From NCBI GenBank assembly GCA_018268835.1, contig JAFDVU010000016.1:1-60086 (forward strand): 60,086 bases of DNA. Reading direction: 5' to 3'. Of the stretch, positions 37,573-53,330 are shown one piece after another (position 1 is the first letter of the stretch; the number at the start of each line of letters is the position of its first letter). Below the pieces are notes generated by a model that was not told where the DNA came from, made no database searches, and worked only from the letters and a program-made list of their open reading frames with translations. The stretch comes from Acidobacteriota bacterium (GTDB lineage Bacteria; Acidobacteriota; Terriglobia; Bryobacterales; Bryobacteraceae). The translations under genes and the position numbers were made by a program.

Positions 37573-40011
37573 TCACCGCACTTCGATCGCGTCGACGTCG
37601 ATGAACGACCCCGTCGCCGCCGCACGATGTCCGCCCGTCGCCCGGATCACGATCGTGTGGCTCCCCGGCGCCAGCCCCGCGAGGCGCAGCTGCTGCCTCC
37701 ATTGGGCCGCAGGTGCGTAGAGATCGAAGATGCCGCGCGCAACGCCGTCGATCGTCACCTCGGCGGTGCCGCGATTCGGCGCGCGCGCAAAGATCCACTC
37801 GACCGCGGTCCCCTCGAAGAGCGCCGCGGCTTCCGCCCCGGCTTCGTCCGTGTAGCTGGTGGTGCCGCCCAGCGCGCCATCGAAATCGCCGCGATGGTCC
37901 CACTCGCCCCGGTACACGATCGCGCGCTCGCCATCGTCGTGCACTCCCGGCCCGAGCACGATGGAGGGCGGCGCGGGTGGCGTCTCCGGCGCCGGCGTGC
38001 ACCCGGGGTCGATCCGCACCAGCGCGTACCCGCCCGCCGCGAACTCGCGCGCGCCGCACTGCCCCAGCAGTTCGCGCAGCGCGCGCGGACGCAGCGGCGC
38101 CCGCGGATCCTTCGGCCCCACGATGGCATACCGCACCTTCCACCCGGCCAGCAGCGCGGGCAGCCCGCCCGCCTCCGGGGCGCGCCGGATGCGCTCCATC
38201 GTGCCGTACTGGTGCCACTGGTTTTCGTACACTTCGCCGCTCAGCCCGGCGATCGCCGTGTCGCTCGCCAGCAGCACCGGCGCCCCGGGATGCGCGCGCT
38301 CGAACCACGCGATCACCGCGCGAATCGGCGCCGCGCGCTCCAGGCACGCCGAGCGCTGCGCGTCCGTGAACGGGCCCCACAGGTCCTTGTGCCAGTAGCC
38401 CGCGGCCGGCAGGAACCACACGTCGAGCAGCGCCGCCGCCGCCAGGAAGGCGATCAGCGCGCGCCACAGCGTCCGGTGGCACGCCGCCGACCAGCCCAGC
38501 ATCACCGCGCAGGGGATCGCCAGCAGCGGCAACTCCGGGTAGAGGTAGCGCGCGTTCGGATCCGAGCGCAGCACCAGAGCCGCGGCGCCCAGCGCCACCA
38601 GCGACGCCGCCGCCACGCTCCGCCGCCGCACCACCAGCAGCGCCGCCACCGCCAGCGGCGCCAGCAGCAGGTACTGGAAGCCGAACGACCCTCGCTGCCC
38701 TTCGTAGAAAAGCTCCGTGCGAAACGTGAGGTCGTACGGCATGCGCCACGCCAGCGGTTGCCGGAAGCGCTCGTCGCGGATCTCCGCGCCAGCCGGCAAC
38801 AGCGCCGAGTGAAAGCGGCCGTTGAGGAACGGGAACACCGGATTGCCGGTCTTGGCCCAGGCGATCAGGTACCCCGGCGCCGCCACCGCGACCACCAGCG
38901 CGGCCGCGGCCAGGGCGGTGCGGCGCCGCGGACGCTCCCACGCGGCGTAGATCCCGAGCAGCGCCACGAACGGCAGCGCCCCCAACTTCGTCGCCAGCGC
39001 CGCGCCGGATAGAATGGCGGCCGCCAGGAACGCGCGCTCGCCCACCGCCAGGAACGCCGCCAGCAGCAGCCCGGCCAGCAGATTCTCGATGAACAGTTCG
39101 CCGGTCACGGATCCGGCCAGGGGTGTGGCCGCGAACAGCGCCGCCAGCAGCCATGCTTCCCCCGGCGACGCCCACCGCCGCGCCGCGCCGCGCAACAGCG
39201 CCAGCAGCAGGATCAACAGCGCCAGGTTGAGCAGCCGCGCCGCGTGCTCGCCGCCCAACTGGTACACGATGGCGTAAGCGAAATCGCCGCCCATCGGCAT
39301 CACCGCCCACACGAAGCGCGCCGGCTCGAACGTGAGTGCGTGGTGCCGCGCCATGTCCATCGGGATCGCCAGGTGCATGGCCAGCCCGTCCGCCCCCGCC
39401 TCCGGCTGGAGCATCGCGAACCAGTGAATCGCCAGCACGAACACGAGCAGTGCCAGCGCCGCCCGCTCCGCCCACCCGCCCGGCGCGGTCCACCGCGGCC
39501 ATTGCCGCCTCGGCCGCCGGAGCGCGATGGGAATCGCCAGCAGCACCAGCCACACCGCCGGATAGTGCACCGGCAATCGCGCCACCAGCGGCATCGGCGC
39601 CAGGTACAGCGCGATCCCCAGCAGCGTCGCTCGCGCCGCGCCGCCCGCCGACCCCGGCGAAAGCGCCCGCCCCGCCAGGTCCCCCAGGCACCACGCCGAA
39701 AAGAGGAAGTACGCCGTCGCCAGACCCGCTGGCGGCAACAGCGCGAGCGTGGCCGCCGCCGCCAGTCCGCACGCCAGCGGAAGGTACAGCCACGGCACCA
39801 GGATCAGGACCGCCAGCGAAGCGGCGCCGAACAGCGCACCGAAGCGCACCAGCCGCTCCTGCCCGGCGCTACTCCAGATCTCCTGTGAAAAAAGATGTTG
39901 CGCGCGGAAGCCGTGGACCTCCGCCGCCGCCACCAACACGAGCAGTGACAGAATCAGCCACGGGAGCACCCGCGGCCGCGCGCCGGCGCTACTGTTTCTC
40001 CGCGGTAGCAA
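37573..40011 (-). CDS. GT-C-type membrane glycosyltransferase-like protein with C-terminal beta domain
   Basis: An 812-residue protein. The first about 560 residues contain ten or more membrane helices interrupted by loops such as QPEAGADGLAMHLAIPMDMA, which carries the acidic site expected in GT-C polyprenyl-phosphate sugar transferases. A soluble domain (about 570-680) and a C-terminal beta-sandwich (about 690-812; VYRGEWDHRGDFDGALGGTT, VEWIFARAPNRGTAEVTIDG, HTIVIRATG) resembling a carbohydrate-binding module follow. The TTG start at 40011 overlaps atpC by 23 nt; a GTG at 39969 is an alternative. It is downstream of the ATP synthase genes with no gap. Confidence 0.7.
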   Translation of the reverse strand: MLPRRNSSAGARPRVLPWLILSLLVLVAAAEVHGFRAQHLFSQEIWSSAGQERLVRFGALFGAASLAVLILVPWLYLPLACGLAAAATLALLPPAGLATAYFLFSAWCLGDLAGRALSPGSAGGAARATLLGIALYLAPMPLVARLPVHYPAVWLVLLAIPIALRRPRRQWPRWTAPGGWAERAALALLVFVLAIHWFAMLQPEAGADGLAMHLAIPMDMARHHALTFEPARFVWAVMPMGGDFAYAIVYQLGGEHAARLLNLALLILLLALLRGAARRWASPGEAWLLAALFAATPLAGSVTGELFIENLLAGLLLAAFLAVGERAFLAAAILSGAALATKLGALPFVALLGIYAAWERPRRRTALAAAALVVAVAAPGYLIAWAKTGNPVFPFLNGRFHSALLPAGAEIRDERFRQPLAWRMPYDLTFRTELFYEGQRGSFGFQYLLLAPLAVAALLVVRRRSVAAASLVALGAAALVLRSDPNARYLYPELPLLAIPCAVMLGWSAACHRTLWRALIAFLAAAALLDVWFLPAAGYWHKDLWGPFTDAQRSACLERAAPIRAVIAWFERAHPGAPVLLASDTAIAGLSGEVYENQWHQYGTMERIRRAPEAGGLPALLAGWKVRYAIVGPKDPRAPLRPRALRELLGQCGAREFAAGGYALVRIDPGCTPAPETPPAPPSIVLGPGVHDDGERAIVYRGEWDHRGDFDGALGGTTSYTDEAGAEAAALFEGTAVEWIFARAPNRGTAEVTIDGVARGIFDLYAPAAQWRQQLRLAGLAPGSHTIVIRATGGHRAAATGSFIDVDAIEVR

Positions 40012-40393
40012 TGCGGGCCTGTGCGCGCATCATCGCGTCCAGGGCGGCCGCCGGGTCCAACCCGAGCGATGGGTTGATGCTGGCTTCGATCGCCCGCTGA
40101 TACGCGTTGCGGGCGCGGTGTACGTCGATCTCTTCGCGCGCCTCGGCCACGTTGGCCAGCACGCGCACGTGATCGTCCGCCACCTCGACGAAGCCGGAGT
40201 GGACCGCGAAGTAGCGCTTCACCCCGCCCGCCACGAAGCTCAGGGTGCCGATGCCCAGCAACCCCACCAGCGGCGCGTGCCCCGGCAGCACGCCGAGATA
40301 CCCGTTCCTGCCCGGAATCTCGACCTCGCTCACCTGCTCGCGCACGAGTTCGCGCTCCGGGGTTGCGACTTCGAGTTCGATGGTCGCCGCCAT
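39989..40393 (-). CDS. atpC: ATP synthase F1 subunit epsilon
   Basis: A 134-residue central-stalk subunit that also inhibits ATP hydrolysis. It has the N-terminal beta barrel (LEVATPERELVREQVSEVEI; GYLGVLPGHAPLVGLLGIG) and the C-terminal helical pair (ARNAYQRAIEAS, ALDAMMRAQARI). It follows atpD by 3 nt. Confidence 0.95.
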   Translation of the reverse strand: MAATIELEVATPERELVREQVSEVEIPGRNGYLGVLPGHAPLVGLLGIGTLSFVAGGVKRYFAVHSGFVEVADDHVRVLANVAEAREEIDVHRARNAYQRAIEASINPSLGLDPAAALDAMMRAQARIATAEKQ

Positions 40394-40396
40394 GGC

Positions 40397-44817
<4,421 letters not shown>

Positions 44818-44821
<4 letters not shown>

Positions 44822-45411
44822 TTCAAATCCCGTACGAAGCCGTCGACCAGTTGGTCCTGCGCGGCCGGTGTCATGCGCGCGCGCACCTTCTGCCCGGCCA
44901 CGCCAATGGCCAGTTCGGCCGCGTAACGCTTCAATTCGGCACGCGCCTGCTTGGAGGCGGTCTCGATTTCGTGCCCGGCGTGCGCCTGGATCTTCTCGAT
45001 TTCTTCGGCGGTCTGCCGCGCCAGCAGCTCCGCCCCGGCCTTGAGTTCCCGCTCGCTTTCCGCGCGCAGCGCGGCCAGTTCGCCTTCGAGCGTCGCCAGC
45101 CTCCGCTCCACCTCGGCCGCCCGCGCTTCGGCATCCTGCCGCGCCCGGAGCGATTCCTCCATGTCCTGCCGGATGGCGGCGCTGCGTCCGGCGAAGAACG
45201 GACCGGCGTTCTTGCCGATCAGGTACCCCAGCCCGCCGCCCAGCAGCACGAAGTTGGCCCACTTCCAGATTTCGAGCGAGCCCTCGTCTTTCTTTTCCTC
45301 TTTTCCCTGCGCGGCGCCCTCATGGGCCGCGGCGCTTCCGCCTTCCTGCGCGAAAACCGTCGCGGGAATCGCCGCAACCGTGAGCGCCAGCGCCAGAATC
45401 AGCCGTTTCAT
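44818..45411 (-). CDS. atpF: ATP synthase Fo subunit b
   Basis: A 197-residue peripheral-stalk subunit with a cleavable-looking leader ([22 protein letters not shown]) before the membrane helix ([20 protein letters not shown]) and a long coiled coil rich in E/A/R. The leader plus second helix is unusual compared with E. coli b but occurs in other phyla. It lies between atpF' and atpH with 4-nt overlaps on both sides. Confidence 0.92.
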
Positions 45412-45857
45412 GCCGCGCTCCGCTGCAGGACCGATTCCGCAATGCGCTCGGCCAGGGCGTCGCTTTCCGAGGCCAGGCTCCGACGCGCCGCCTCCGCCTC
45501 CGCCGCAATCGCCGCCTGCGCGTCCTTGAGACGCCCGTCGGCCGCGGCGCGTGCGTCCGCCAGCGCCGCGGATTGCCGCTCCTGCATCTCTTTAAACGCT
45601 TTCTCCTGCGCCTGGTAGATCTCGCTCTTGGCCGCGAACAGCGCCTTTTCGTATTCGCCGGTGCGCGCCGCGGCGTGCGCCAGGCTCTCCTGGGCCGTCT
45701 TGCGGGCTCCCTCGGTGGCGTCGTAGCGTGCCTGCAGCACCTTCTCCATGGGCTTGAAGAACATCCCCTTGAGATAGAAATGCAGCAGCAGAATCAGCAG
45801 GAAAGTAGGCACGGCTCGCAGCAGTATTTCGCCCAGAGCGTGCAGCATGGCATCCAT
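45408..45857 (-). CDS. ATP synthase Fo subunit b' (second b-type stalk subunit)
   Basis: A 149-residue protein with one N-terminal membrane helix (AVPTFLLILLLHFYLKGMFF) and a coiled coil over the rest. It precedes b with a 4-nt overlap, so the peripheral stalk should be a b/b' heterodimer, as in photosynthetic bacteria and several other phyla. It is the first gene of the ATP synthase run; atpB (a) and atpE (c) are not here. Confidence 0.9.
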   Translation of the reverse strand: MDAMLHALGEILLRAVPTFLLILLLHFYLKGMFFKPMEKVLQARYDATEGARKTAQESLAHAAARTGEYEKALFAAKSEIYQAQEKAFKEMQERQSAALADARAAADGRLKDAQAAIAAEAEAARRSLASESDALAERIAESVLQRSAA

Positions 45858-45958
45858 GGTTTTATGAGGAAAAAACGTAGCGCTTAAGAGCCATAGGGTA
45901 GCATCGTGCGGCCCGAAGAATCAACCGCACCGCGCCGTGGTGTTTACCCGTTTCGCGG

Positions 45959-47074
45959 CTATTTCAGGCGCCACCGGGCCAGCCGCAGCACCGCGTGCGC
46001 GGACCCCCCAGGCAACTCGTACCACGCCGTCAGCAATCCGCCGCCCGGCAACTCCACCGTGGAAGGATATCCCAGGTCGCCCGACGCCCCGTCCGCCGAA
46101 ATCGTCACCGGCTCCGACCACGTGGCGCCGTGGTCCGCGCTCACCCGCGCCTGGTTGCCGAACGGTGCCCTCCGGTATCCGTACGTCATCAGCAGCCGGC
46201 CGTCCCCGAGCCGCAGCAGGTGCGAGGGCAGCCCCCACACCCCGATCGCGTGCGGCGTGCTCCACGTCCTCCCGCCGTCCCGCGATTCGGTTTGCAGCGT
46301 CTCCCCCGCGTTGGCCCGGTTGTGGTTGCGGATGTGCACGATCACGCGCCCGTCCGCCGCTTCCACCGCGTGCAGTTCGTGATACTCCGCCACGCGGTCG
46401 CCCGGCCGCGCCGGGATGTCGCTCAGCCAGCGCCACGTCCGCCCGTCGTCGGTGGATTCGGCCATCCCCACCTTGGTCCCCGGATCCCAAAGCTGCTTCC
46501 CGGCGTACAGCAGCCTCCCGCCGGATACCGCGACCGGCCCGTGCGGCGAATTCAGCGGCACGCGCATGGGTCCGCCCCAGGTCAGGCCGCCATCGGTCGA
46601 GCGCAGCATCCAGGTGCCCAGCAGTTCGCGCCGCTGTTGGGGTGTGGTGCGCCGCTCCACCGCCTGCCAGCGCTCCATCTTCTCCGCGCTCCAGCCGCCG
46701 GCCTTGGCCAGCACCGCCTCGTAGGCCAGCGAAGTGAACGTGGTCACCAGCAGGGATCCCGCCGCGGTCTCGATTACGCCCGCGTCGCGGTCGTCGATCG
46801 GCGTATCCAGCACCACCTCGGGCCAGCTCCACGTCCGCCCGCCGTCGCGCGAGCGGATCACCTCCACCCGCCCGAACGGGCACACGTGGGATTCCCGCCC
46901 GCCCGAGTAGGCGATCAGCAGTTCGCCGTCGCGGCGCAGCGCCAGCGTCGGCCAGCCGTGATAAAACTCCGCCTGCCGGCTGATGGTCGCGATCGATTCG
47001 ACTTCGGCGCGCGCCCGCGCCGCCGCCGTCGCCGCCAGCACCCCCAGTGAAAACCAGCGCCGCGTCATTCGCAC
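45959..47074 (-). CDS. Exported sialidase/BNR-repeat family glycoside hydrolase-like protein
   Basis: A 371-residue beta-propeller. Five Asp boxes are visible (SRDGGRTWSWPE, STDGGLTWGGPM, STDDGRTWRWLS, SRDGGRTWSTPH, SADHGATWSEPV). The N-terminus MTRRWFSLGVLAATAAARARA is Tat-like. Members include exo-alpha-sialidases, but the sialidase Arg triad cannot be confirmed by eye, so other sugar acids or non-enzymatic roles remain possible. It begins 1 nt after the guaB stop. Confidence 0.82.
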   Translation of the reverse strand: MRMTRRWFSLGVLAATAAARARAEVESIATISRQAEFYHGWPTLALRRDGELLIAYSGGRESHVCPFGRVEVIRSRDGGRTWSWPEVVLDTPIDDRDAGVIETAAGSLLVTTFTSLAYEAVLAKAGGWSAEKMERWQAVERRTTPQQRRELLGTWMLRSTDGGLTWGGPMRVPLNSPHGPVAVSGGRLLYAGKQLWDPGTKVGMAESTDDGRTWRWLSDIPARPGDRVAEYHELHAVEAADGRVIVHIRNHNRANAGETLQTESRDGGRTWSTPHAIGVWGLPSHLLRLGDGRLLMTYGYRRAPFGNQARVSADHGATWSEPVTISADGASGDLGYPSTVELPGGGLLTAWYELPGGSAHAVLRLARWRLK

Positions 47075-47075
47075 G

Positions 47076-49070
<1,995 letters not shown>

Positions 49071-49205
49071 CTAATTGCAAACCGCGTGCCAGAGGCTAAG
49101 TGGCTTGGAATGTGTGCCGAGCGGCGCGTGCGATGGTGGTTCCTGGCCGGGGGTGGTGGTATTCCACCGGCGGCGGCATTTTGGCGGGAGATCGGCCTGG
49201 GCACT

Positions 49206-49235
49206 CATCCGTGTGCATCTGTGTCCATCCGCGGC
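49206..49235 (+). repeat. Three imperfect 10-bp tandem repeats
   Basis: CATCCGTGTG, CATCTGTGTC and CATCCGCGGC lie head to tail in the 242-bp gap between two minus-strand genes. I see no gene in that gap (49028-49269). Confidence 0.6.
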
Positions 49236-49269
49236 CAAATCGGATGCTCCAGCCGTGACGGTGTGCCGC

Positions 49270-50106
49270 TCAGTTACCGGACGAAGCGATACGGGCGTTG
49301 ATCTTGGCCAGTTCGTTGCGGAACAGAGGATTCTGGGGATATTCGTGCGACAACTCGGCCAGCAACCGCTGCGCGTCGCGCGGGCGCTTTTCGCGCAGCG
49401 CGATGATGCCCAGCAGGATCTTGGCGAACGGGCGGAAATACACGCCGTCGCGCGACACCAGTTGCAGCCGGTCGATGCCCTTCTGCTTGTTGCCGTCGAT
49501 GTTCTCGAAGTGGACGAACCAGCGCACGAAGAACGGCAGGCTGCCCAGCAGGTACTCGTTGATGCCGGCGGTGAGGTAGGCATCGTAGAATTTCGGGTCC
49601 AGGCGGAGCAGGCGCTGCGCGTAACCGTTCGACCGGCGCGCGACGCTCAGGCTGGAGATCTGCCGCTTCTCGACGAACGCCATGTAGTCCGTGGAAACAC
49701 CCTGCGCCACGCACATCGCAAACAACGCGTCCTTATCGTTGGGATTGGCCTTCAAGGCGACGTCGGCGCGGCGCTCCACGGCGGCGACGGCAGCCAGGAA
49801 GCGGCGGCGCGTCTCGGGATCCGGGTCGAGTCTCTTCTTTTTCGCCGCGATCTGGTCGTCATCCACCAGGAACTCGCTCTCCAGAATGCCCAGACGGTCG
49901 AGTTCGGAGAAGAGGTAGGCCGAGGCGCTGAACGCGTAGGGCAGCGGATCGTTGGGGTGCGCGGCGATGTGCTGATCCAGAATCCGATGGCTGCCGGCGA
50001 AGTCGAAATCGTACATGTGGGTGATCGCATCCGCGATGGAATCCCCCGCCGCGTGGGCGGACGTCGCGGACAGGGCCAGGATGGCAAGCCAACGGTACAT
50101 TCCCAT
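49270..50106 (-). CDS. Exported TPR-like protein, unknown function
   Basis: A 278-residue protein with a signal peptide (MGMYRWLAILALSATSAHA). The mature part is helical and TPR-like: SIADAITHMYDFDFAGSHRI, IAAHPNDPLPYAFSASAYLF, ADVALKANPNDKDALFAM, and AKILLGIIALREKRPRDAQR. A segment YLLGSLPFFVRWFVHFENI could contact the membrane. The family is common in acidobacteria but uncharacterised. It lies 24 nt after glnE. Confidence 0.75.
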   Translation of the reverse strand: MGMYRWLAILALSATSAHAAGDSIADAITHMYDFDFAGSHRILDQHIAAHPNDPLPYAFSASAYLFSELDRLGILESEFLVDDDQIAAKKKRLDPDPETRRRFLAAVAAVERRADVALKANPNDKDALFAMCVAQGVSTDYMAFVEKRQISSLSVARRSNGYAQRLLRLDPKFYDAYLTAGINEYLLGSLPFFVRWFVHFENIDGNKQKGIDRLQLVSRDGVYFRPFAKILLGIIALREKRPRDAQRLLAELSHEYPQNPLFRNELAKINARIASSGN

Positions 50107-50130
50107 TCATCGTACCTTGCACGTGGGCTG

Positions 50131-52839
50131 CTAATCAAAGATTCTGTCGAACAATTCGCGCGTTCGCAGACGGATGTGCTGTAAGGTTTCGTGCAGGGGA
50201 AGGGCGTGCAGCCGGGCCGGTGTCCAGCGGCGCACCAGGCTGGTGAGGACCTCGAGTTGCCCCGGCGACGTCGGCAGGCTGCCTTCCGTCTGCCCGGTGG
50301 AGACACGCTGACCGTGATCGAGCGCACGGTAAAAAGTAGCGGCATCGCGTAGAAATTCCGCGTCCTGGTGGGAAAGGCTGCCCATGCGCTCGATCACGTC
50401 CACGCGCTCCGGAGTGTTGAGCACGCGGAAGAAGACGCCGGCTTCGCGCAGCCGCAGGTACATGAGGGCGAAGTCGATATCGTAGTAGCCGCCGGGCCCG
50501 GCTTTGAGCGGATTGCGCGGTCCCTGCTCGCGTTCCAGGCGCATGCGCATGGCGCGCAGGTCGGCGCGCGAGCGCATGCTCTGGCCGTAGCGGCGCCAGT
50601 CCACGTCCTGCAGTTCCTGCAGGAACCGTGTGGCGCGGTCGAGGCTGCCGGCGATGGCGCGCGCCTTCATATAGGAGATGCCCTCCCACGCCTCGGCGCC
50701 GTGCGCGAAGTAGGTTTTGTAGGCGCCTTCGGTCTGCACCAGGTCGCCTTCCCTGCCGTTGGGACGCAGGCGCGTATCGATCACGAACATCACGCCTTCG
50801 CCGGTGTAGGAGCCGAGCGTGCGGATGATGCGCTCCGCCACGCCGGTCCAGTACACCTGTTCGGCGGCGTCGGCGTCGGGGATGACGAAGTTGAGGTCCG
50901 CGTCGCTGCCCAGGTCGAACTCGCGCATGCCGAGCCGTCCCAGCGCGATCACCATCATCTGGTCGAACGCGCGGTAAGCCGGATTCGCCGGCGGGGGCGC
51001 CTCGTTGACCGCGATCCGGTAAGCGGCGGCGATCACGCCGTCGGCCAGTACCGAGGTCTGGCCCAGGGTCGTGAATACCGGAGCGGCCGCCAGCATGCTC
51101 TCGCTCTGGATGCGCAGCATCTGCCGGCGGTAGAAGCGGCGCAGCGCGACCGCGTCCCGCAGGTGGCCGCCTTCGAACTGAAAGGGCGCGCGGATTTCGT
51201 CCAGCAATTCCGGGTAGCGCAGCAACTGGTCGGCGAAGTAGCCGCTATGCTCGAACAGGTCCACCACGCCCGCGCTCAGCCGCGGATTGTCTTCCAGGCG
51301 CTTGACCGTTTCGGGCGACGCCTGCTCGAGGAAGCGCTCGAAGCGGACCCGGCCGCGGTGCATGTCGGCCGCGTCCACGAAGGCGGCGAGTTTGGGCGCG
51401 CCGCGCTCCGCCAGCGTCACCAGCGGAGCCACCGGTTCGGCGCGGCGTTCGCGCACCACGCGGTGATAGATCTCCTGGACCGCCGCCAGGTGCCCGGCAA
51501 GGCGCGCGCGCAGGGTCTCGCCGTTGAGCATCCCGCCCCCCGGCTCCGGCGGCATCTTGCGCGCGAGCAGTTCCAGGCGGGCGTGGTCGGCGGGCAGGGT
51601 GTGGGTCTGGCGGTCCTCGTCCACTTGCAGACGGTGTTCCAGGTAGCGCAGGAACTGGTAGGCGGTGGCCAGCAGCGCGTACTCGGCGTCGGTCAGGAAG
51701 CCCTTGTCGCGCAGGCGGAAGAGCGCGAACACGGTGCCCCCGTGCCGCACCCACAACTCGCGTCCGCCGTGGAGGCGCTGCAGACACTGCACCAGGAACT
51801 CGATGTCGCGGATGCCGCCCGGTGTGAGCTTCACATCCAGCAGTCCGCGCGGGCGCTTCTTGGCGGCGAGCTTTTCGCTGATGCGCTGGCGCGTCTCGCT
51901 GACCGCCTCCAACGCGCGAAAATCCACCGTGCTCTGGTAGATCAGCGGCTCGACGAATTCCAGCAGCACGCCGCCGGGTTCGGGTTCGCCGGCCGAGATG
52001 CGCGCCTTGATGAGCATCTGCTTTTCCCAGTCGCGGGCGCGCGCGCGGTAGTATTCGCAGGCGCCCTCCGCGGAAATGCAGACCTCCCCCAGCGTGCCGT
52101 CGGGCCGCAGCCGCAGGTCCACGCGGTAGCACTGGCCTTCGGCGGTGTAGCTGCTCAGCAGCGCCGTGTACTGGTTGGCCAGTTTCTTGTAGAACTCCTT
52201 GTTGGTGAGTACGGCCGGTCCGGCCGTATTGCCGTTGCCGCCGTAGACGAACATCAGGTCGATGTCGGAGCTGTAATTGAGTTCGCGCCCGCCCAGTTTG
52301 CCGAGCGAAATCACGCTGAACCCGCACGGCCGTCCGTCTTCGGTCATCGGCTCGCCGTGCTGCGAGACCAGCGTCGCGTGAATCCGGCGATAGGCCACGT
52401 CGAGGATGGCGTCGGCCAGGTTCGAAAGTTCGTCGGTGACGTCTCCCAGTGTGGCGATGCCGAGCACGTCGCGCAGCAGGATGCGCAGCACGTGGCGGCG
52501 CCGGAAACGCGCGAAATCCGTCGCGCCGGCCTCTTCGCCGAGTGCGCGCAGCAGGCGCTCGCGATAGTTCTCCACCGTGAACGCCCGGTAGAAGTTGCCC
52601 GAGTTGACCACCTTCAGCAGGCGTTCGGGCTCGCGTACCACGGCGTCGGCCAGAAACCGGCTGTACGCGAAGACCGCCACCGCGCCGCGCAGCGCCGTGG
52701 GCGAAGTCACGATCCGCTCCCATGCCGCGGGATCTTCGCGGCGCAGCGTATCGAGATAGCGGCGCGCGGCGGCCGGGTCGGGGACGGCTTCGATCGCCAG
52801 TTCCACGCGGGCCGCGACAGCTGCCGGTAGCGGGCTCAT
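50131..52839 (-). CDS. glnE: Glutamine synthetase adenylyltransferase/deadenylase
   Basis: A 902-residue bifunctional regulator that adds or removes AMP on a tyrosine of glutamine synthetase in response to nitrogen. Two nucleotidyltransferase domains carry the expected metal motifs: GKLGGRELNYSSDIDLMFVY (deadenylase half) and GRLGMREFDLGSDADLNFVI (adenylylase half). The linker and helical bundles between them are complete. It overlaps the MOSC gene by 4 nt and is two genes downstream of its target, glnA. Confidence 0.96.
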   Translation of the reverse strand: MSPLPAAVAARVELAIEAVPDPAAARRYLDTLRREDPAAWERIVTSPTALRGAVAVFAYSRFLADAVVREPERLLKVVNSGNFYRAFTVENYRERLLRALGEEAGATDFARFRRRHVLRILLRDVLGIATLGDVTDELSNLADAILDVAYRRIHATLVSQHGEPMTEDGRPCGFSVISLGKLGGRELNYSSDIDLMFVYGGNGNTAGPAVLTNKEFYKKLANQYTALLSSYTAEGQCYRVDLRLRPDGTLGEVCISAEGACEYYRARARDWEKQMLIKARISAGEPEPGGVLLEFVEPLIYQSTVDFRALEAVSETRQRISEKLAAKKRPRGLLDVKLTPGGIRDIEFLVQCLQRLHGGRELWVRHGGTVFALFRLRDKGFLTDAEYALLATAYQFLRYLEHRLQVDEDRQTHTLPADHARLELLARKMPPEPGGGMLNGETLRARLAGHLAAVQEIYHRVVRERRAEPVAPLVTLAERGAPKLAAFVDAADMHRGRVRFERFLEQASPETVKRLEDNPRLSAGVVDLFEHSGYFADQLLRYPELLDEIRAPFQFEGGHLRDAVALRRFYRRQMLRIQSESMLAAAPVFTTLGQTSVLADGVIAAAYRIAVNEAPPPANPAYRAFDQMMVIALGRLGMREFDLGSDADLNFVIPDADAAEQVYWTGVAERIIRTLGSYTGEGVMFVIDTRLRPNGREGDLVQTEGAYKTYFAHGAEAWEGISYMKARAIAGSLDRATRFLQELQDVDWRRYGQSMRSRADLRAMRMRLEREQGPRNPLKAGPGGYYDIDFALMYLRLREAGVFFRVLNTPERVDVIERMGSLSHQDAEFLRDAATFYRALDHGQRVSTGQTEGSLPTSPGQLEVLTSLVRRWTPARLHALPLHETLQHIRLRTRELFDRIFD

Positions 52840-53330
52840 GCGAGCGCGCCGGTGAGGGCGATTGCGTCGCCGGGACGCACCGGTCCGGGACGCACGACGC
52901 TGCAGTAGAGGCCGCTCATCCCCCAGCGCGGCGAAGACGGGTCGCGCCGCTTGACCAGGGCGTCGTAAATCTCCCGCTTGAGCGATTCGCTGTAGATGTC
53001 CAGCGCCGAGCAGGGTCCGCGCGGCTGCGTGATTTCGAGCAGCGCCCCGCCGGCGCGCACCTGGTCGCCGATGCGCAGGTCGCGCACAGCGATGCCGCGC
53101 GTGGTCAGGTTCTCGCCCATCGCGCCGTAGAACAGCGGATAGCCCCGCGCCGCGAGCGCGTCCACCACCTCCGCGGCGATCAGCAGGATGGCCTTGTTCG
53201 GGCCGCCGTGGATCGCCGGGTGCGCGTGCCCGTCGCCTTCGATGCCCAGCGGCCCCACCCAGCCTTCCGCGATGGAACGCTTGGGCAGGCCGCCGGGCGA
53301 GATGTTGACCTGAACGATGCGCCCCTCCAT
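52836..53330 (-). CDS. MOSC-domain protein
   Basis: A 164-residue MOSC (molybdenum cofactor sulfurase C-terminal) domain. The pattern GPLGIEGDGHAHPAIHGGPNKAILL, FYGAMGENLTTRGI, RIGDQVRAGGALLEIT and RGPCSAL is clear; the Cys in RGPCSAL corresponds to the position that handles sulfur or metal. Stand-alone MOSC proteins such as YiiM act on N-hydroxylated substrates with a molybdenum cofactor. It sits tightly between glnA and glnE (TGATG and ATGA overlaps). Confidence 0.9.
   Translation of the reverse strand: MEGRIVQVNISPGGLPKRSIAEGWVGPLGIEGDGHAHPAIHGGPNKAILLIAAEVVDALAARGYPLFYGAMGENLTTRGIAVRDLRIGDQVRAGGALLEITQPRGPCSALDIYSESLKREIYDALVKRRDPSSPRWGMSGLYCSVVRPGPVRPGDAIALTGALA

Noticed and set aside
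49206..49235. CRISPR-like array
   Set aside because: The repeat unit is only 10 bp without spacers, and no cas gene is present.
50368..52830. 820-codon plus-strand open frame opposite glnE
   Set aside because: Antisense shadow of the adenylyltransferase gene, with skewed His/Arg/Val composition.
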